A model generated the notes under the pieces. It worked only from the letters and a program-made list of their open reading frames with translations. It searched no databases and was not told the DNA's origin. A stretch of DNA of 64,000 nt, from positions 1,532,319 to 1,596,318 of the forward strand of contig NZ_BCFL01000016.1 of assembly GCF_002217755.1 (NCBI RefSeq), given 5' to 3'. Origin of the DNA: Streptomyces hyaluromycini. GTDB taxonomy: Bacteria; Actinomycetota; Actinomycetes; Streptomycetales; Streptomycetaceae. Within the stretch, counting starts at the first letter, position 1; every line of letters begins with the position of its first letter. A program made the position numbers and the translations under genes. Below are positions 1 to 7,774 of this stretch, piece after piece.

Positions 1-103
1 GCTTCCCGAGCCGGGCGACCTCGTAGGGATCCCCCGGCGTGAACTCCCTGTCGTCGTACCGGGCCGTCTGCCAGTCGACCCCGGAGAAGTCGTGATCGCT
101 CAC
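1..103 (-). CDS. N-terminus of large WXG-partner (putative T7SS-secreted) protein, partial
   Basis: Only the first 34 or so codons lie in the window; the rest is beyond position 1. The start is GTG at 103, overlapping the TGA of the upstream gene (GTGA). The visible protein begins MSDHDFSGVDW and contains FTPGDPYEVARLGK. This matches the pattern at the N-termini of the genes at 3158-4483 (CPGDHAVADDV) and 9837-11111 (WDPTPGSVEDTRDL). All three follow a WXG-like gene at once, so this is inferred to be a third copy of that large T7-substrate-like family. Its C-terminal domain, which could be a toxin, cannot be seen. Confidence 0.6.
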   Translation of the reverse strand, partial: MSDHDFSGVDWQTARYDDREFTPGDPYEVARLGK

Positions 104-402
104 TTGTCCCCCGGCTGTGCCTTGACCAGCGCGTCGGCAAGATGCTGATCGACCCCGTCGTAGGCCTTCGCCGCCTCGCCCGCGGTCTTCCCGAGAAACT
201 CCAGCCCGTCACAGAGCTGCTTGCGCTTCTTCTTCCAGTCGTCCGCGAAGTCGCCTAGAGCATCGGCCACATCACCGGACCCGATCTCGGAGCCGTACGC
301 GTCGACGAGATCCTTCGCATGTTCAAAGTTGGACTTCAACTTGGCGACAGACCGGCTGATCTCCCGCAGCTCGGTCGTGGACACCCTGACGTGATCCGCC
401 AC
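100..402 (-). CDS. WXG100-like small helical protein
   Basis: This 100-residue protein is predicted to be two long helices with a turn at FADDWKKKRKQL. The same position reads DEWSYGIKQL in the protein at 4486-4782 and DDWGYGIKQL in the one at 9533-9835. Proteins of this size and shape (EsxA/EsxB superfamily) are small partners or substrates of type VII secretion and usually pair with the neighbouring gene product. The start is GTG at 402, preceded by GGGGG. An upstream extension to 441 is possible but has no conserved sequence. It is translationally coupled to the partial gene below it. The W is present but the G of W-x-G is lost. Confidence 0.7.
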   Translation of the reverse strand: MADHVRVSTTELREISRSVAKLKSNFEHAKDLVDAYGSEIGSGDVADALGDFADDWKKKRKQLCDGLEFLGKTAGEAAKAYDGVDQHLADALVKAQPGDK

Positions 403-633
403 TACTACCCCCGTGAACACCTGCCTACCCGGCCGCCCCACGAGACGCAGAGGACCAGGGTCACTGTGTGTCGAGGGTTTTGGGGGCTACAACCAACGAA
501 CCGCAAAGGGAGACCAAAGGAGAGGGGCGCCGCCGGACGGACCGCACCGCCCCCACCCGGCATCCACACGGCCTTCACAACCGACCCGGTCGGACACCAC
601 ACCGCGCACTGGCGAGCACCGTTTGCTGAGACG

Positions 634-670
634 TTCGCCGTGGCGAAACCACGCACCCCACCGAAAGCGT
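634..670 (+). promoter_or_regulatory. Conserved upstream element of lipoprotein gene, copy A
   Basis: TTCGCCGTGGCGAA (634-647) is an inverted repeat starting exactly 77 nt before the GTG at 711, followed by GAAAGCGT at 663-670. The same block stands 77 nt before the two other lipoprotein genes (5208 and 7775). It is probably a shared promoter or operator. The rest of 403-710 is the divergent promoter region between the WXG gene and the lipoprotein gene and shows nothing else recognisable. Confidence 0.55.
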
Positions 671-710
671 TCGCACCCTTGACGAACTTCCTTCTCACGG
701 GGGATCCACT

Positions 711-1374
711 GTGAAGCGCCGCACCTTGCCCGTCGCCACCGCACTCGCCGCAACCGCGGCTCTGCTGCTGACAGCTTGCGGAGGCGGGGACAGCAGCTCC
801 AAGAACGACAACGACAAGATTGCGGGGGCCGGTACGGAAGAATCGGCTTCCCCTTCGCCGTCCACCTCCGCCTCGGCCGACAAGAACGCGCCGACATTCG
901 CGTTTCCGTCGGACATCACAGTGACGGTGGACCGAAAGTCGACGGGAGACGTCACGAAAGACGCGATCCTGCGGGACGTGGCCGTACTCGACCCAGGCCA
1001 ATATCGAGGCCTTTGGCAAGGGTGACGGCAAGACCATCAATATGAGCCGCTACTTCGGCGGGGCTGCCTTCACCTATTGGTCTCAGCGTGTTGCAACCCT
1101 CAGGAAGCAGGGCCTCACGCTCACGGGTCACTACCGGTACTACGACTTCGAGGTCACCGACGTCGCGGACGGCAGGACTGCGGCAGCCCGCTATTGCGAG
1201 GACCAGAACAAGGCGTACGGCAAGGAAATCAAGTCGAACAAGGTTCTGCGTACCAAGGCGAGCAACAAGGGCTTCGTCCTGTACACCCTGCAAGCCGCCC
1301 GGGACTCAGCCGGCGACTGGCAGGTCACACAGCAGAACTGGAAGAAGGGAGACGCGGCGTGCGTACGGGGATGA
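711..1374 (+). pseudogene. Lipoprotein, paralogue A, frameshifted
   Basis: The N-terminus (MKRRTLPVATAL, then LLLTAC with the lipobox cysteine at residue 23, followed by a Ser/Pro/Ala linker) nearly matches the paralogues at 5208 and 7775. Frame 1 stops at 1025. The C-terminal half continues in another frame from about 985 to 1374 and aligns with the paralogue at 7775-8443 (EVTDVADGRTAAARYCEDQ, AGDWQVTQQNWKKGDAAC). Comparing bases, GTGGCCGTACTCG here has one extra C near 981 relative to the frame that would give DVAYSTQANIEAF. It is either a decayed gene or a base-call error. The intact protein would be a surface lipoprotein of about 220 residues. Start is GTG with GGGGGA upstream. Confidence 0.85.
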
Positions 1375-1488
1375 AGGCCATGTGGCCCTCCGTCCGGGCA
1401 CCGGGACGACACGCGGCAACTCTCGTTGCGTGCGGGTGGACCGCTTCCCCAGCACACGCGGGTACCTGCCGTCCCTGTACCCGTGAAG
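1359..1488 (+). pseudogene. Signal-peptide remnant of secreted-protein gene, unit A
   Basis: A GTG at 1359 overlaps the end of the lipoprotein frame, as in the units at 5870 and 8428. The translation MRTGMKAMWPSVRAPG, a short hydrophobic stretch, then ASPAHAG with a plausible signal-peptidase site, resembles the signal peptide of the gene at 8428 (ends GAPAYAGD). The similarity ends straight after the cleavage site, and the stop codon of the convergent gene lies at 1489. The body of the gene appears to be deleted. Confidence 0.6.
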
Positions 1489-2418
1489 TCAGTCCAGCGG
1501 AACTTCCTCCACCACCTTCTCCGCGAAGCGCCATGACCCGCGATTGCCGGAGGCCTCTGCACGGAGGCCCAGTTCCCAGGCGATCCTGGCCGCGCGCTGT
1601 TGCGACACGTCGGGATACTGCTCGGGCGGCACCTTGATGTAGCCCCGGCGGTCGGCCGGGTACGTGCGCAAAGCTTCGCGGAGCTTCTCTTCCTGCTCCT
1701 CCTGCGTGGCGCCCGAGCCACGGGCCCCGGTGAGTTTCCGGTACGCGCCGTTCCCACTGTCGTGCCGTGCGCCCGCATCGCCTCTCCGCCGGGCAGGATC
1801 CGAGCCCCGCCAAGCCGTCCAGCCCACGGCGGCGAGGGCGGCGAGGGCGAAACCCGACGACCCCAGTTCCTCACTCGTCGCATCTGCCTGCCCCGGCGTC
1901 TTCGGCCGGAGCTCGCCCTGGGGATCCTCGATGACCGTCACCTTCTGGCCGACGTCATAGAGGTCGGTCAACGTTCTCATGGCGGGTCCCGGCACCTTCG
2001 TACCGTCCTCCCGCTCCAGCGTGTAGTTGTAGTCACGCGCCTTGCGGCCCTCCGCCGCGTCACGCCACTCCTTCACCACTGTGGCGGTGACGCGCTCGCC
2101 GCGTTGCTGCAGGGTGAGATCGTCTCGCGCCATGTCCGCCACGTACACGGACATCACTGAGGTGGCCACGATGAACAACATCGTGTACGTACTCGACGTC
2201 TTCGCCCCGAGCTGCCGGACGAGCAGAACGAGGAGTACGGCGTGGACGATCCACAGAGGTACCAGGACGACAGGGCCGAAGTCGCCCGCCAGGACGAACA
2301 GGCCCGCGATGGCCGCGAGCACGTAGCCGCCGATGGCGACCGCGAGCACGACGGGGTGCCGCACCCGCCTCCCGTAGGCCTCGTCGGCCTCGTCGTGTCC
2401 AGCGTCTTCGCCGCTCAT
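1489..2418 (-). CDS. Multi-pass membrane protein (DUF3592-like), T7 cassette
   Basis: This 309-residue protein has three hydrophobic segments in the first 95 residues (roughly 22-42, 48-66 and 78-95). A soluble beta-rich part follows, including ERVTATVVKEWRD and GQKVTVIEDPQGE, which resembles DUF3592 domains. There is then another hydrophobic stretch near 188-202 and a charged C-terminal region. ATG at 2418 overlaps the TGA of the preceding gene (ATGA), so it is the last gene of the four-gene operon 4782->1489. Function is unknown; a membrane or accessory role for the adjacent WXG pair is inferred only from the operon. Confidence 0.7.
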   Translation of the reverse strand: MSGEDAGHDEADEAYGRRVRHPVVLAVAIGGYVLAAIAGLFVLAGDFGPVVLVPLWIVHAVLLVLLVRQLGAKTSSTYTMLFIVATSVMSVYVADMARDDLTLQQRGERVTATVVKEWRDAAEGRKARDYNYTLEREDGTKVPGPAMRTLTDLYDVGQKVTVIEDPQGELRPKTPGQADATSEELGSSGFALAALAAVGWTAWRGSDPARRRGDAGARHDSGNGAYRKLTGARGSGATQEEQEEKLREALRTYPADRRGYIKVPPEQYPDVSQQRAARIAWELGLRAEASGNRGSWRFAEKVVEEVPLD

Positions 2419-3158
2419 ACCTGTCTCTCCGTTCCTTCGGCGTCCGGACTCCGTCTGCCTGGTCGGCGCTCGTCTTCCGGCTTGTCCGTCGAGAGCGATT
2501 TCATGATGCCGCTGAACATGTCGAGGTAGGCCGGCCAGTGGCCGGGGTCGGTGTCCTGCGTGGTGAAGACGAACAGAGCGGAACCCGGCCCGGTCTGCAA
2601 CGGCACGCAGAACTGCACCTGGCGGACCGTGGCAGGGACGGGATCACCCAGGCCGAAAAGCGCCCCGGGAATCAGGAGTTCCTGCTCCCATATGCAGAGG
2701 GCGGTCATGCCGTACGGCAGCATCACGAGTCCGACCTCGGCATCGGGATACAGCTCGCTCCACTGCACGGCCGTCCGCTTCGCCGAACTCTTCCGGTCCT
2801 GGTGCTCCGGGCCCACCGGCGGTGTCTCGACAAGGACGCACAAGGTCGCCTGGGACAACTCCCCGTCGGGCATGCGCACCAGGCAGCTCGACACATGCTC
2901 GGCACCTGCGGCGATCATGGTCTGGAGGACGTATTCGCCCGACACGATCAGACTGAGCTTCTGCTCCGCCGTGGCAGTGGCACCGAACATGGCATCGGTG
3001 GCCTCCGCCATCCGCAGCATGCGCGACTCGGGGGCCTCGTCGAGGCGGAACTGGGTGAAACCCGGCGGTAGTTCGAACCACAGGTCGGGCTCGGCCGCGC
3101 CGTCCGGCAAGTCACCGGTCACCACGACGGCCGTCGTAGCCTCTTCGTGGTCGGCCAT
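2415..3158 (-). CDS. Conserved cassette protein, FELPPGF family, copy 1
   Basis: This 247-residue soluble protein has no signal peptide. Near its N-terminus is WFELPPGFTQFRLDEAPESR. The paralogue at 12040-12729 has the equivalent FDVPEGFFTLPLAAEPEAR and the same overall layout, ending in a segment of the form F-x-x-x-x-Q/A followed by W, Y/L and the motif GTVAILRTV or GIMKSLST. Start is ATG at 3158 inside the TGA of the upstream gene (ATGA). Both copies sit just downstream of a WXG plus large-substrate pair, one of them with an extra gene between. That makes a chaperone or immunity-like role possible, but nothing in the sequence proves it. Confidence 0.7.
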   Translation of the reverse strand: MADHEEATTAVVVTGDLPDGAAEPDLWFELPPGFTQFRLDEAPESRMLRMAEATDAMFGATATAEQKLSLIVSGEYVLQTMIAAGAEHVSSCLVRMPDGELSQATLCVLVETPPVGPEHQDRKSSAKRTAVQWSELYPDAEVGLVMLPYGMTALCIWEQELLIPGALFGLGDPVPATVRQVQFCVPLQTGPGSALFVFTTQDTDPGHWPAYLDMFSGIMKSLSTDKPEDERRPGRRSPDAEGTERQV

Positions 3159-4483
3159 CAGCCCGTCAGCTCCCAGGCGCCGAGCCCGATGGCGCTGCCG
3201 ACGGCCACGAGTCCGCCGAACTTGCCGCCACCGGTCCCCATGGTGGCGTTGCCCACGCCGGTGCCCCAGGTGGCTGCGTCGTACCGACCCGGCGTCGTTT
3301 GGTAGGCGTTGACGGCGGTCGGTGCGGTCCAAGCGAGAGTGGCGGCGGCCTGCACTCCCTCGGTGACGGTAAGGGCGGTACCGCGCGAGACACCGAGCTT
3401 CGTGGCGACGGCCATGACCGGCCTGTCGATCACGGCAGCGACGGGATCGGCGGCCTTCATGATGTTCTTGGCGGTGACGCCGGCCGTCTTGAGACCCACA
3501 CGGGTGCCGGCGACCAAACCCTCCGCGCCTCGTCCCGCCTTGAAACCGGCCGTGATCCCCGACTTGGCGGCGCCGACACCCGGCACCATGCCCAGCGCGT
3601 CACCGCCCAACGTGAGCCAGTTGCCGATGTTCCCGCCCGTCGGCGGCCAGAGTCCGTCCACACCGTAAGACGCCGCGTGTGCGAAGAAAGCGAGAGCGCT
3701 CAACCCGATGGCCAACGGAGCCAGCGCCGGGCAGAAGATCGCGATCACGCCGACCACGGAGGCGGCCACCGTGATCCAGTCCGCGTGGGCCTTGATCCAG
3801 TCTCCGAGGTCGGAGAGGAGCTTGCCGACCTCCCCCGGTAGATCGGCAAGGGCCTTGCCCAGCCCTTCGAGTGCATTGCCCAGCTTGTCCCAGATGCCGG
3901 GCTCGTTCGGGGCGATGTCCATGGCGGACTTCAGTCGGCCCGCGATCTCCTTGCCGTATGCGTGGTAGTCGCCGGACATCCGGTGCCCCTGACGGCGCAG
4001 TTCCTCCAGTTCCGCTTCCTTGGCACTCACGGCGGTCCTGGCGTTCCGGACCTGCGCCTTGTGATCCTTTTCGTCCTTGGCGTCGACCGACCCGCCAGCC
4101 GCGTTGTCGAGACGGCTCACCTTGTCCTTGGCACTGCCCAACTGCCCGTCGGCCTCGGCTGCCCGGGCCTCCAGCCTCACCGCGTCCTTCTGCTTGCGTT
4201 CCATGTACGCCGCCCAGTCCTCCAGGGCGCCTGCGGCCTTGGCGAACGAATCACGGGCGTCGTCCATACGCGGCCGGAAGTCGTCGTCGAACTTCTCCCG
4301 GAACGCCTCGGCAGCCTTCCCCTTCCAATCCCCGACACCGGTGCCGTGCAGCACCTGGCAGATCTCGTCGAGCGCCTTCGCCGTCCTGCGGACCGTCCCC
4401 GCCACGTCGTCCGCCACTGCGTGGTCACCCGGGCAGGGCACGAACCCCAACGCCGGAAAATCCTCGAGCCTCGCCTCAGCCAT
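3158..4483 (-). CDS. Large putative T7SS-secreted protein, LXG/WXG-like
   Basis: This 441-residue protein starts at the ATG at 4483, 2 nt past the TAG of the WXG gene. Residues 1-110 are helical and end in an LHGTGVGDWKGKAAEAF stretch, a W-x-G turn as in WXG/LXG domains. A long coiled-coil region follows to about 200. A hydrophobic pair of segments (about 265-310) contains VAASVVGVIAIFCPALAPLA. The C-terminal part is Gly/Ala-rich. The paralogue at 9837-11111 shares this order. It is probably exported by or bound to the ESX machine (EccC is 11 kb away), but no recognisable toxin domain is visible. Confidence 0.7.
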   Translation of the reverse strand: MAEARLEDFPALGFVPCPGDHAVADDVAGTVRRTAKALDEICQVLHGTGVGDWKGKAAEAFREKFDDDFRPRMDDARDSFAKAAGALEDWAAYMERKQKDAVRLEARAAEADGQLGSAKDKVSRLDNAAGGSVDAKDEKDHKAQVRNARTAVSAKEAELEELRRQGHRMSGDYHAYGKEIAGRLKSAMDIAPNEPGIWDKLGNALEGLGKALADLPGEVGKLLSDLGDWIKAHADWITVAASVVGVIAIFCPALAPLAIGLSALAFFAHAASYGVDGLWPPTGGNIGNWLTLGGDALGMVPGVGAAKSGITAGFKAGRGAEGLVAGTRVGLKTAGVTAKNIMKAADPVAAVIDRPVMAVATKLGVSRGTALTVTEGVQAAATLAWTAPTAVNAYQTTPGRYDAATWGTGVGNATMGTGGGKFGGLVAVGSAIGLGAWELTG

Positions 4484-4485
4484 GC

Positions 4486-4782
4486 CTACTTCGCGCCCCG
4501 CCCCTTGCTCGTCTCGGCGAGTTCGTGGTCCAGCTTCTCGAAGGACTCCTTCACATTGAGCAGCATCTTGGATGCCTTCTCCGAGAACTTGGTCAACTGC
4601 TTGATTCCGTACGACCACTCGTCCCCGAAGTGGTCCATCCGCTGGGCCAGCTCGGGCACCCCCATGGATTCCCCACTCACCTGTGCCATCTCACGACCGG
4701 GCCTCTTCATGAGCCCTGCTATGTGGTCGAGGTTGTGCCGCACACGGTTCAGCACCGCGTAGTCAGCCGACAAGTCACTCAT
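4486..4782 (-). CDS. WXG100-family protein
   Basis: This 98-residue protein starts MSDLSADYAVLNRV at the ATG at 4782, preceded by GGGGGCGG. An upstream start at 4824 is in frame but lacks similarity to the paralogues. The core DHFGDEWSYGIKQL gives the W-x-x-G turn between two amphipathic helices. The closest copy in the window is 9533-9835, which shares DDWGYGIKQL and SFGKLD/SFEKLD near the end. It is the first gene of the leftward operon that continues with 4483->3158, 3158->2415 and 2418->1489, all joined by 0-4 nt overlaps or tiny gaps. Expected role: secreted heterodimer partner of the next gene product. Confidence 0.8.
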   Translation of the reverse strand: MSDLSADYAVLNRVRHNLDHIAGLMKRPGREMAQVSGESMGVPELAQRMDHFGDEWSYGIKQLTKFSEKASKMLLNVKESFEKLDHELAETSKGRGAK

Positions 4783-4811
4783 TCCGCCCCCGTTACTGCA
4801 TGCTCGGACCA

Positions 4812-4833
4812 TCCGCACGAGCAAAAGATCCTA
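4812..4833 (-). promoter_or_regulatory. Promoter-like motif shared by two WXG genes, copy 1
   Basis: Read on the minus strand, TAGGATC is followed by an A/T run and GCTCGTGCGGA. The identical block, one T shorter, lies at 15537-15558 upstream of the WXG100 gene next to eccC. TAGGAT fits an actinobacterial -10 box; no clear -35 is seen. The rest of 4783-5207 is the divergent promoter region of the WXG operon and the lipoprotein gene at 5208. It is noticeably A-richer than surrounding DNA and contains no convincing gene. Confidence 0.5.
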
Positions 4834-5130
4834 TGACCGTGAACGGAGGGCACGACAGGCACGAAGGGCAAGGGAGACGTAAAAACCGCACGTGACAAGC
4901 AGACAGACGGCAAAAATACGGTAGAACGCGAAGGCAACCGGGGCAAAAGCGGGAAGAGTCCGCGCTTCCCTCCCGGTGGTTCCGTTCCAGACGCACGCAA
5001 GCCCGACCTGCCACACCCCGTTCGCCGCCTTGGGCTCCGGCTCCGCCATCCCGCGTACGAGGACACAGTCCGGATACAGAGGTGGGCGGTTGGCGCACCT
5101 TGAGCCGGGTTTTCCCTCATGTCTCACAGG

Positions 5131-5167
5131 TTCGCGCTGGCGAAACCGTGAACCCCGCCGATAGCGT
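5131..5167 (+). promoter_or_regulatory. Conserved upstream element of lipoprotein gene, copy B
   Basis: TTCGCGCTGGCGAA (5131-5144) begins 77 nt before the GTG at 5208 and is followed by GATAGCGT at 5160-5167. It matches copies at 634 and 7698. The inverted-repeat arms are TTCGC and GCGAA. Confidence 0.55.
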
Positions 5168-5207
5168 CTGTGTCCTCGACGAACTTCATTCTCACGGGGA
5201 GTCCACA

Positions 5208-5882
5208 GTGAAGCGCCGCACTTTGCCCGTTGCCGCCGCGCTGGCCGCGACCGCAGCCCTGCTGCTGACGGCCTGTGGTGGCGGGGACGACAATTCCAAG
5301 AGCAACGAAAAGATCGCGGGTGCTGGCACCGGTGGCGCCAAGACGTCGGCATCACCGAGCGCATCGGACGCCGCTGCGGGCATCGACCGTCCGGCGATGA
5401 CGTTCCCCTCGGACTTCGAGATGGCGTTCGACATCACCAAGCCGTCCGATGCCAAGGAGGCAGCGGCTCTGGGTGACGCAGAGAACTTCGTGCGGGCCAT
5501 CAACTACGGCATCATCCGGCAGGACCCGGAGGACGCCGCGTACAAGTTCTATTCCACGGCCGGCGACACCGCTCAGACCTACGCCAAGAAGCAGATCAAG
5601 CAGTACGTCGACGGCAGCTGGACCGTCACGGGGGTCCAGCGTTACTCGCAGGGCAAGGTCGACCTGGCCGCCGACGGCAAGCGCGCGTCCGTCTCCTTCT
5701 GTGACGACGACTCGAAGTTCTACGGCAAGGAAGTCAAGTCCAAGAAGATCCTCAAGACCAGTCCCAGTGACAAGGATTACTACTACTTCGAGATCGTCAT
5801 GACGGCGTCTCAGGAGGTCCGGGGCCTGTGGACCGCGGAGGACATTGAAGTGCAGACGGAGGCCACGCAGTGCAAGGCTTGA
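5208..5882 (+). CDS. Lipoprotein, paralogue B
   Basis: This 224-residue protein has a signal peptide MKRRTLPVAAALAATAALL and lipobox LLTAC, with the lipidated cysteine at residue 23. A low-complexity linker rich in Gly, Ala, Ser and Lys follows. The folded domain, from about residue 65, resembles an NTF2-like or small cystatin-like module and carries two cysteines (SFCDDDSKFYGK and near the end TQCKA). Compared with paralogue C, the linker and N-terminal half diverge but the D-x-x-S-K-x-Y-G-K block is kept. GTG start at 5208 follows GGGGAGTCC. The end overlaps the next gene by 13 nt, implying coupled expression. Function is unknown. Confidence 0.8.
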   Translation: MKRRTLPVAAALAATAALLLTACGGGDDNSKSNEKIAGAGTGGAKTSASPSASDAAAGIDRPAMTFPSDFEMAFDITKPSDAKEAAALGDAENFVRAINYGIIRQDPEDAAYKFYSTAGDTAQTYAKKQIKQYVDGSWTVTGVQRYSQGKVDLAADGKRASVSFCDDDSKFYGKEVKSKKILKTSPSDKDYYYFEIVMTASQEVRGLWTAEDIEVQTEATQCKA

Positions 5883-6913
5883 AGCGTCACACGATCGGTG
5901 TCGCCGGGTTGACCGCCGCCTTGCTTCTCGCCCCGGCGCACAGCGCCTTCGCCGGCGGCCCTGTCGACAAGGGCACGACCAACACCAAGAAGGACACCGG
6001 TCTCAAGGACGACACCCTGTACGCGGCGGTCTCCTACGACACCTCGAAGAACGGCTCCGGCTCGTCCGTGGGTCATGTCTCGGCCACAGGAACCTCCTGG
6101 ACGCCTCCGGCCTGCTGGCTTGCACCCAAGTGGACGGCCGAGCAGTTCGCCAAGGAGACGGAGTCCGAGTACAAGGACGTCACGACCGACCCCAACCAGC
6201 CCAACTACGCGAAGAACGCCACATCCCAGTTTCGGGAGAAATACAAGGACGGCGAGTACAAGAACTACAACCTCGACAAGCAGGACGACGGCATGTGGTG
6301 GGGAGCGGTCGAGAATCCGAACGCGCCCATCCTCGAGAGAACAGCCTGCAATTCGACACTGCCTTTCTGGGCTGAGAACGGCGAAACCCCCAAGGTCAAG
6401 ACCGCCATCTCACCGGAGATACTGGCGGGGCTCGCCTATGAACAGATCAAGGTTCCGGGCACCGAGGTGACGCTTGCTCCGAGCGGCACCACCAAGGTCA
6501 ACCTGGCAACCTGGGCATGGCTGGACAAGGGAGACTTCAAACCTGTCTCCGTCACCGCGTCGATCACCGCGCCTGGTCTGAACATGCAGGCCACCACCGT
6601 GGCCAAGCCCGTCTCGCTGAAGCTTCAGCCCGGAACCGAAGACGCCGAGACCTATCCGGCTTCCGGCGAGTGCGCGATCAACGACGACGATTCGATCGGT
6701 GAGCCGTACGAGACGGGAAGGGCCCACGAGACGCCCCCCTGCGGCATCAAGTACCTGCGGTCGTCGGATGGCGGCACGTACAAACTCCAGGCCACAGTCA
6801 CCTGGGAGATCACCTGGACCGGAACCGGAGGCACCGGCGGTGACCTGCCTGACGGAACCTTCGGCAACGACCAGGACGTCAGGGTTCAGGAAGCTCAAGC
6901 CGTGAATCGCTGA
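5870..6913 (+). CDS. Secreted protein of the lipoprotein cassette, copy B
   Basis: This 347-residue protein has a Sec signal peptide (basic start, hydrophobic core LTAALLLAPA, cleavage after SAFA-GG). The mature part has a conserved block WTPPACWLAPKWTAEQFAKE, a WWG motif near 140, a beta-rich region, and near the end a CG-x-K-YLRSS block followed by a W-x-ITW repeat and LPDGTFGNDQDV. The gene at 8428-9471 is its paralogue, with the same signal peptide layout and order of blocks. GTG at 5870 overlaps the lipoprotein gene; TTG at 5879 is an alternative. It has no membrane anchor. Function is unknown, perhaps a surface partner of the lipoprotein. Confidence 0.8.
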   Translation: MQGLKRHTIGVAGLTAALLLAPAHSAFAGGPVDKGTTNTKKDTGLKDDTLYAAVSYDTSKNGSGSSVGHVSATGTSWTPPACWLAPKWTAEQFAKETESEYKDVTTDPNQPNYAKNATSQFREKYKDGEYKNYNLDKQDDGMWWGAVENPNAPILERTACNSTLPFWAENGETPKVKTAISPEILAGLAYEQIKVPGTEVTLAPSGTTKVNLATWAWLDKGDFKPVSVTASITAPGLNMQATTVAKPVSLKLQPGTEDAETYPASGECAINDDDSIGEPYETGRAHETPPCGIKYLRSSDGGTYKLQATVTWEITWTGTGGTGGDLPDGTFGNDQDVRVQEAQAVNR

Positions 6914-6931
6914 AAGGGATTGTCTCCTTAC

Positions 6932-7612
6932 ATGGGCAGGATGAGCCTGACCGAACGGGTACAGAGTCGTCTCGGCGTCCCCTCCCTGTGTGTCGCCTGG
7001 TGCAGGATCGGCAAGATCCCCGAACCACCCGCCGAGGTACACCAAGCGGCCGGATCCGCGCCCCTGCGCCCTGCCTTCATAAGGCCACTCGGCATCTTCG
7101 GCGTCATTCTGGGAGCACCTCTACTGTTCATCGGCACGTTGCTGAGTCCTCTCGCCGCGGGTGAAGAGGCTCTCCAACGCATGCTGTCGACCACGGGCGA
7201 ACAAGAAAGGCACCGCGCCGCCAAACTCGAAGAGAAGCGGCGACAAGCGGCCATAGTCGAACTCAAGCTCGACAGGACCTTCGACGGCGACTGGAACGGT
7301 GCCGCCGGCCAGTTCCTGCTCCGCTGGTACAGCCGCTCGTCACACCACAACCGCCTGCTCGTCCTGTCCCAGGACCGCATCATTCTCGCGTCCCCGCCCA
7401 AGCGTGTCTCCATACGGCAGGAAGAACAGATACAGGTCGTCGCCGAAATTCCGGCCACGGAGGCGGTGGTCGAGGACCCCCTCGCCGGGCTTCACGCGAG
7501 CGACCTGCTGCGCGTCCGGTTCCGCGACGGCTCCTGGCTCACGGTCGTCACCGAGGAGACGCGTAGTGAGGTGCACATGCACCTCCTGAGGCAGACCAGG
7601 ACGGAGGGCTGA
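6932..7612 (+). CDS. Membrane-associated PH-like protein, cassette copy B
   Basis: This 226-residue protein has one hydrophobic stretch (about residues 50-72, IFGVILGAPLLFIGTLL). A charged helix with STTGEQERHRAAKLEEKRR follows, and then a beta-rich domain that looks like a bacterial PH fold (FDGDWNGAA, RLLVLSQDRIILA, VRFRDGSWLTVVTEE). The protein at 14375-15085 is a close paralogue. Start chosen is ATG at 6932; TTG at 6920 and ATG at 6941 are also possible. It lies 18 nt after the secreted-protein gene, in the same operon. Function is unknown. Confidence 0.7.
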   Translation: MGRMSLTERVQSRLGVPSLCVAWCRIGKIPEPPAEVHQAAGSAPLRPAFIRPLGIFGVILGAPLLFIGTLLSPLAAGEEALQRMLSTTGEQERHRAAKLEEKRRQAAIVELKLDRTFDGDWNGAAGQFLLRWYSRSSHHNRLLVLSQDRIILASPPKRVSIRQEEQIQVVAEIPATEAVVEDPLAGLHASDLLRVRFRDGSWLTVVTEETRSEVHMHLLRQTRTEG

Positions 7613-7697
7613 GCACAAACCGGCAGAGGCACGATCAGGAAACGGACCAGCCACACAGTGTCCGGTTCGCGCCACATTGACCATGTTGGCAAGGAAG

Positions 7698-7733
7698 TTC
7701 GCGCTGGCGAATCGAGAACCTCGCAGATAGCGT
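7698..7733 (+). promoter_or_regulatory. Conserved upstream element of lipoprotein gene, copy C
   Basis: TTCGCGCTGGCGAA (7698-7711) starts 77 nt before the GTG at 7775; GATAGCGT follows at 7726-7733. It is the same element as at 634 and 5131. Confidence 0.55.
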
Positions 7734-7774
7734 TTGTGTCCTTGCCAAACATCTGTCTCACGGGGGAGTCCACA

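Noticed and set aside
4831..5364. Frames in the region between the WXG operon and the lipoprotein gene
   Set aside because: No conserved pattern, overlap the promoter motifs, and low coding bias.
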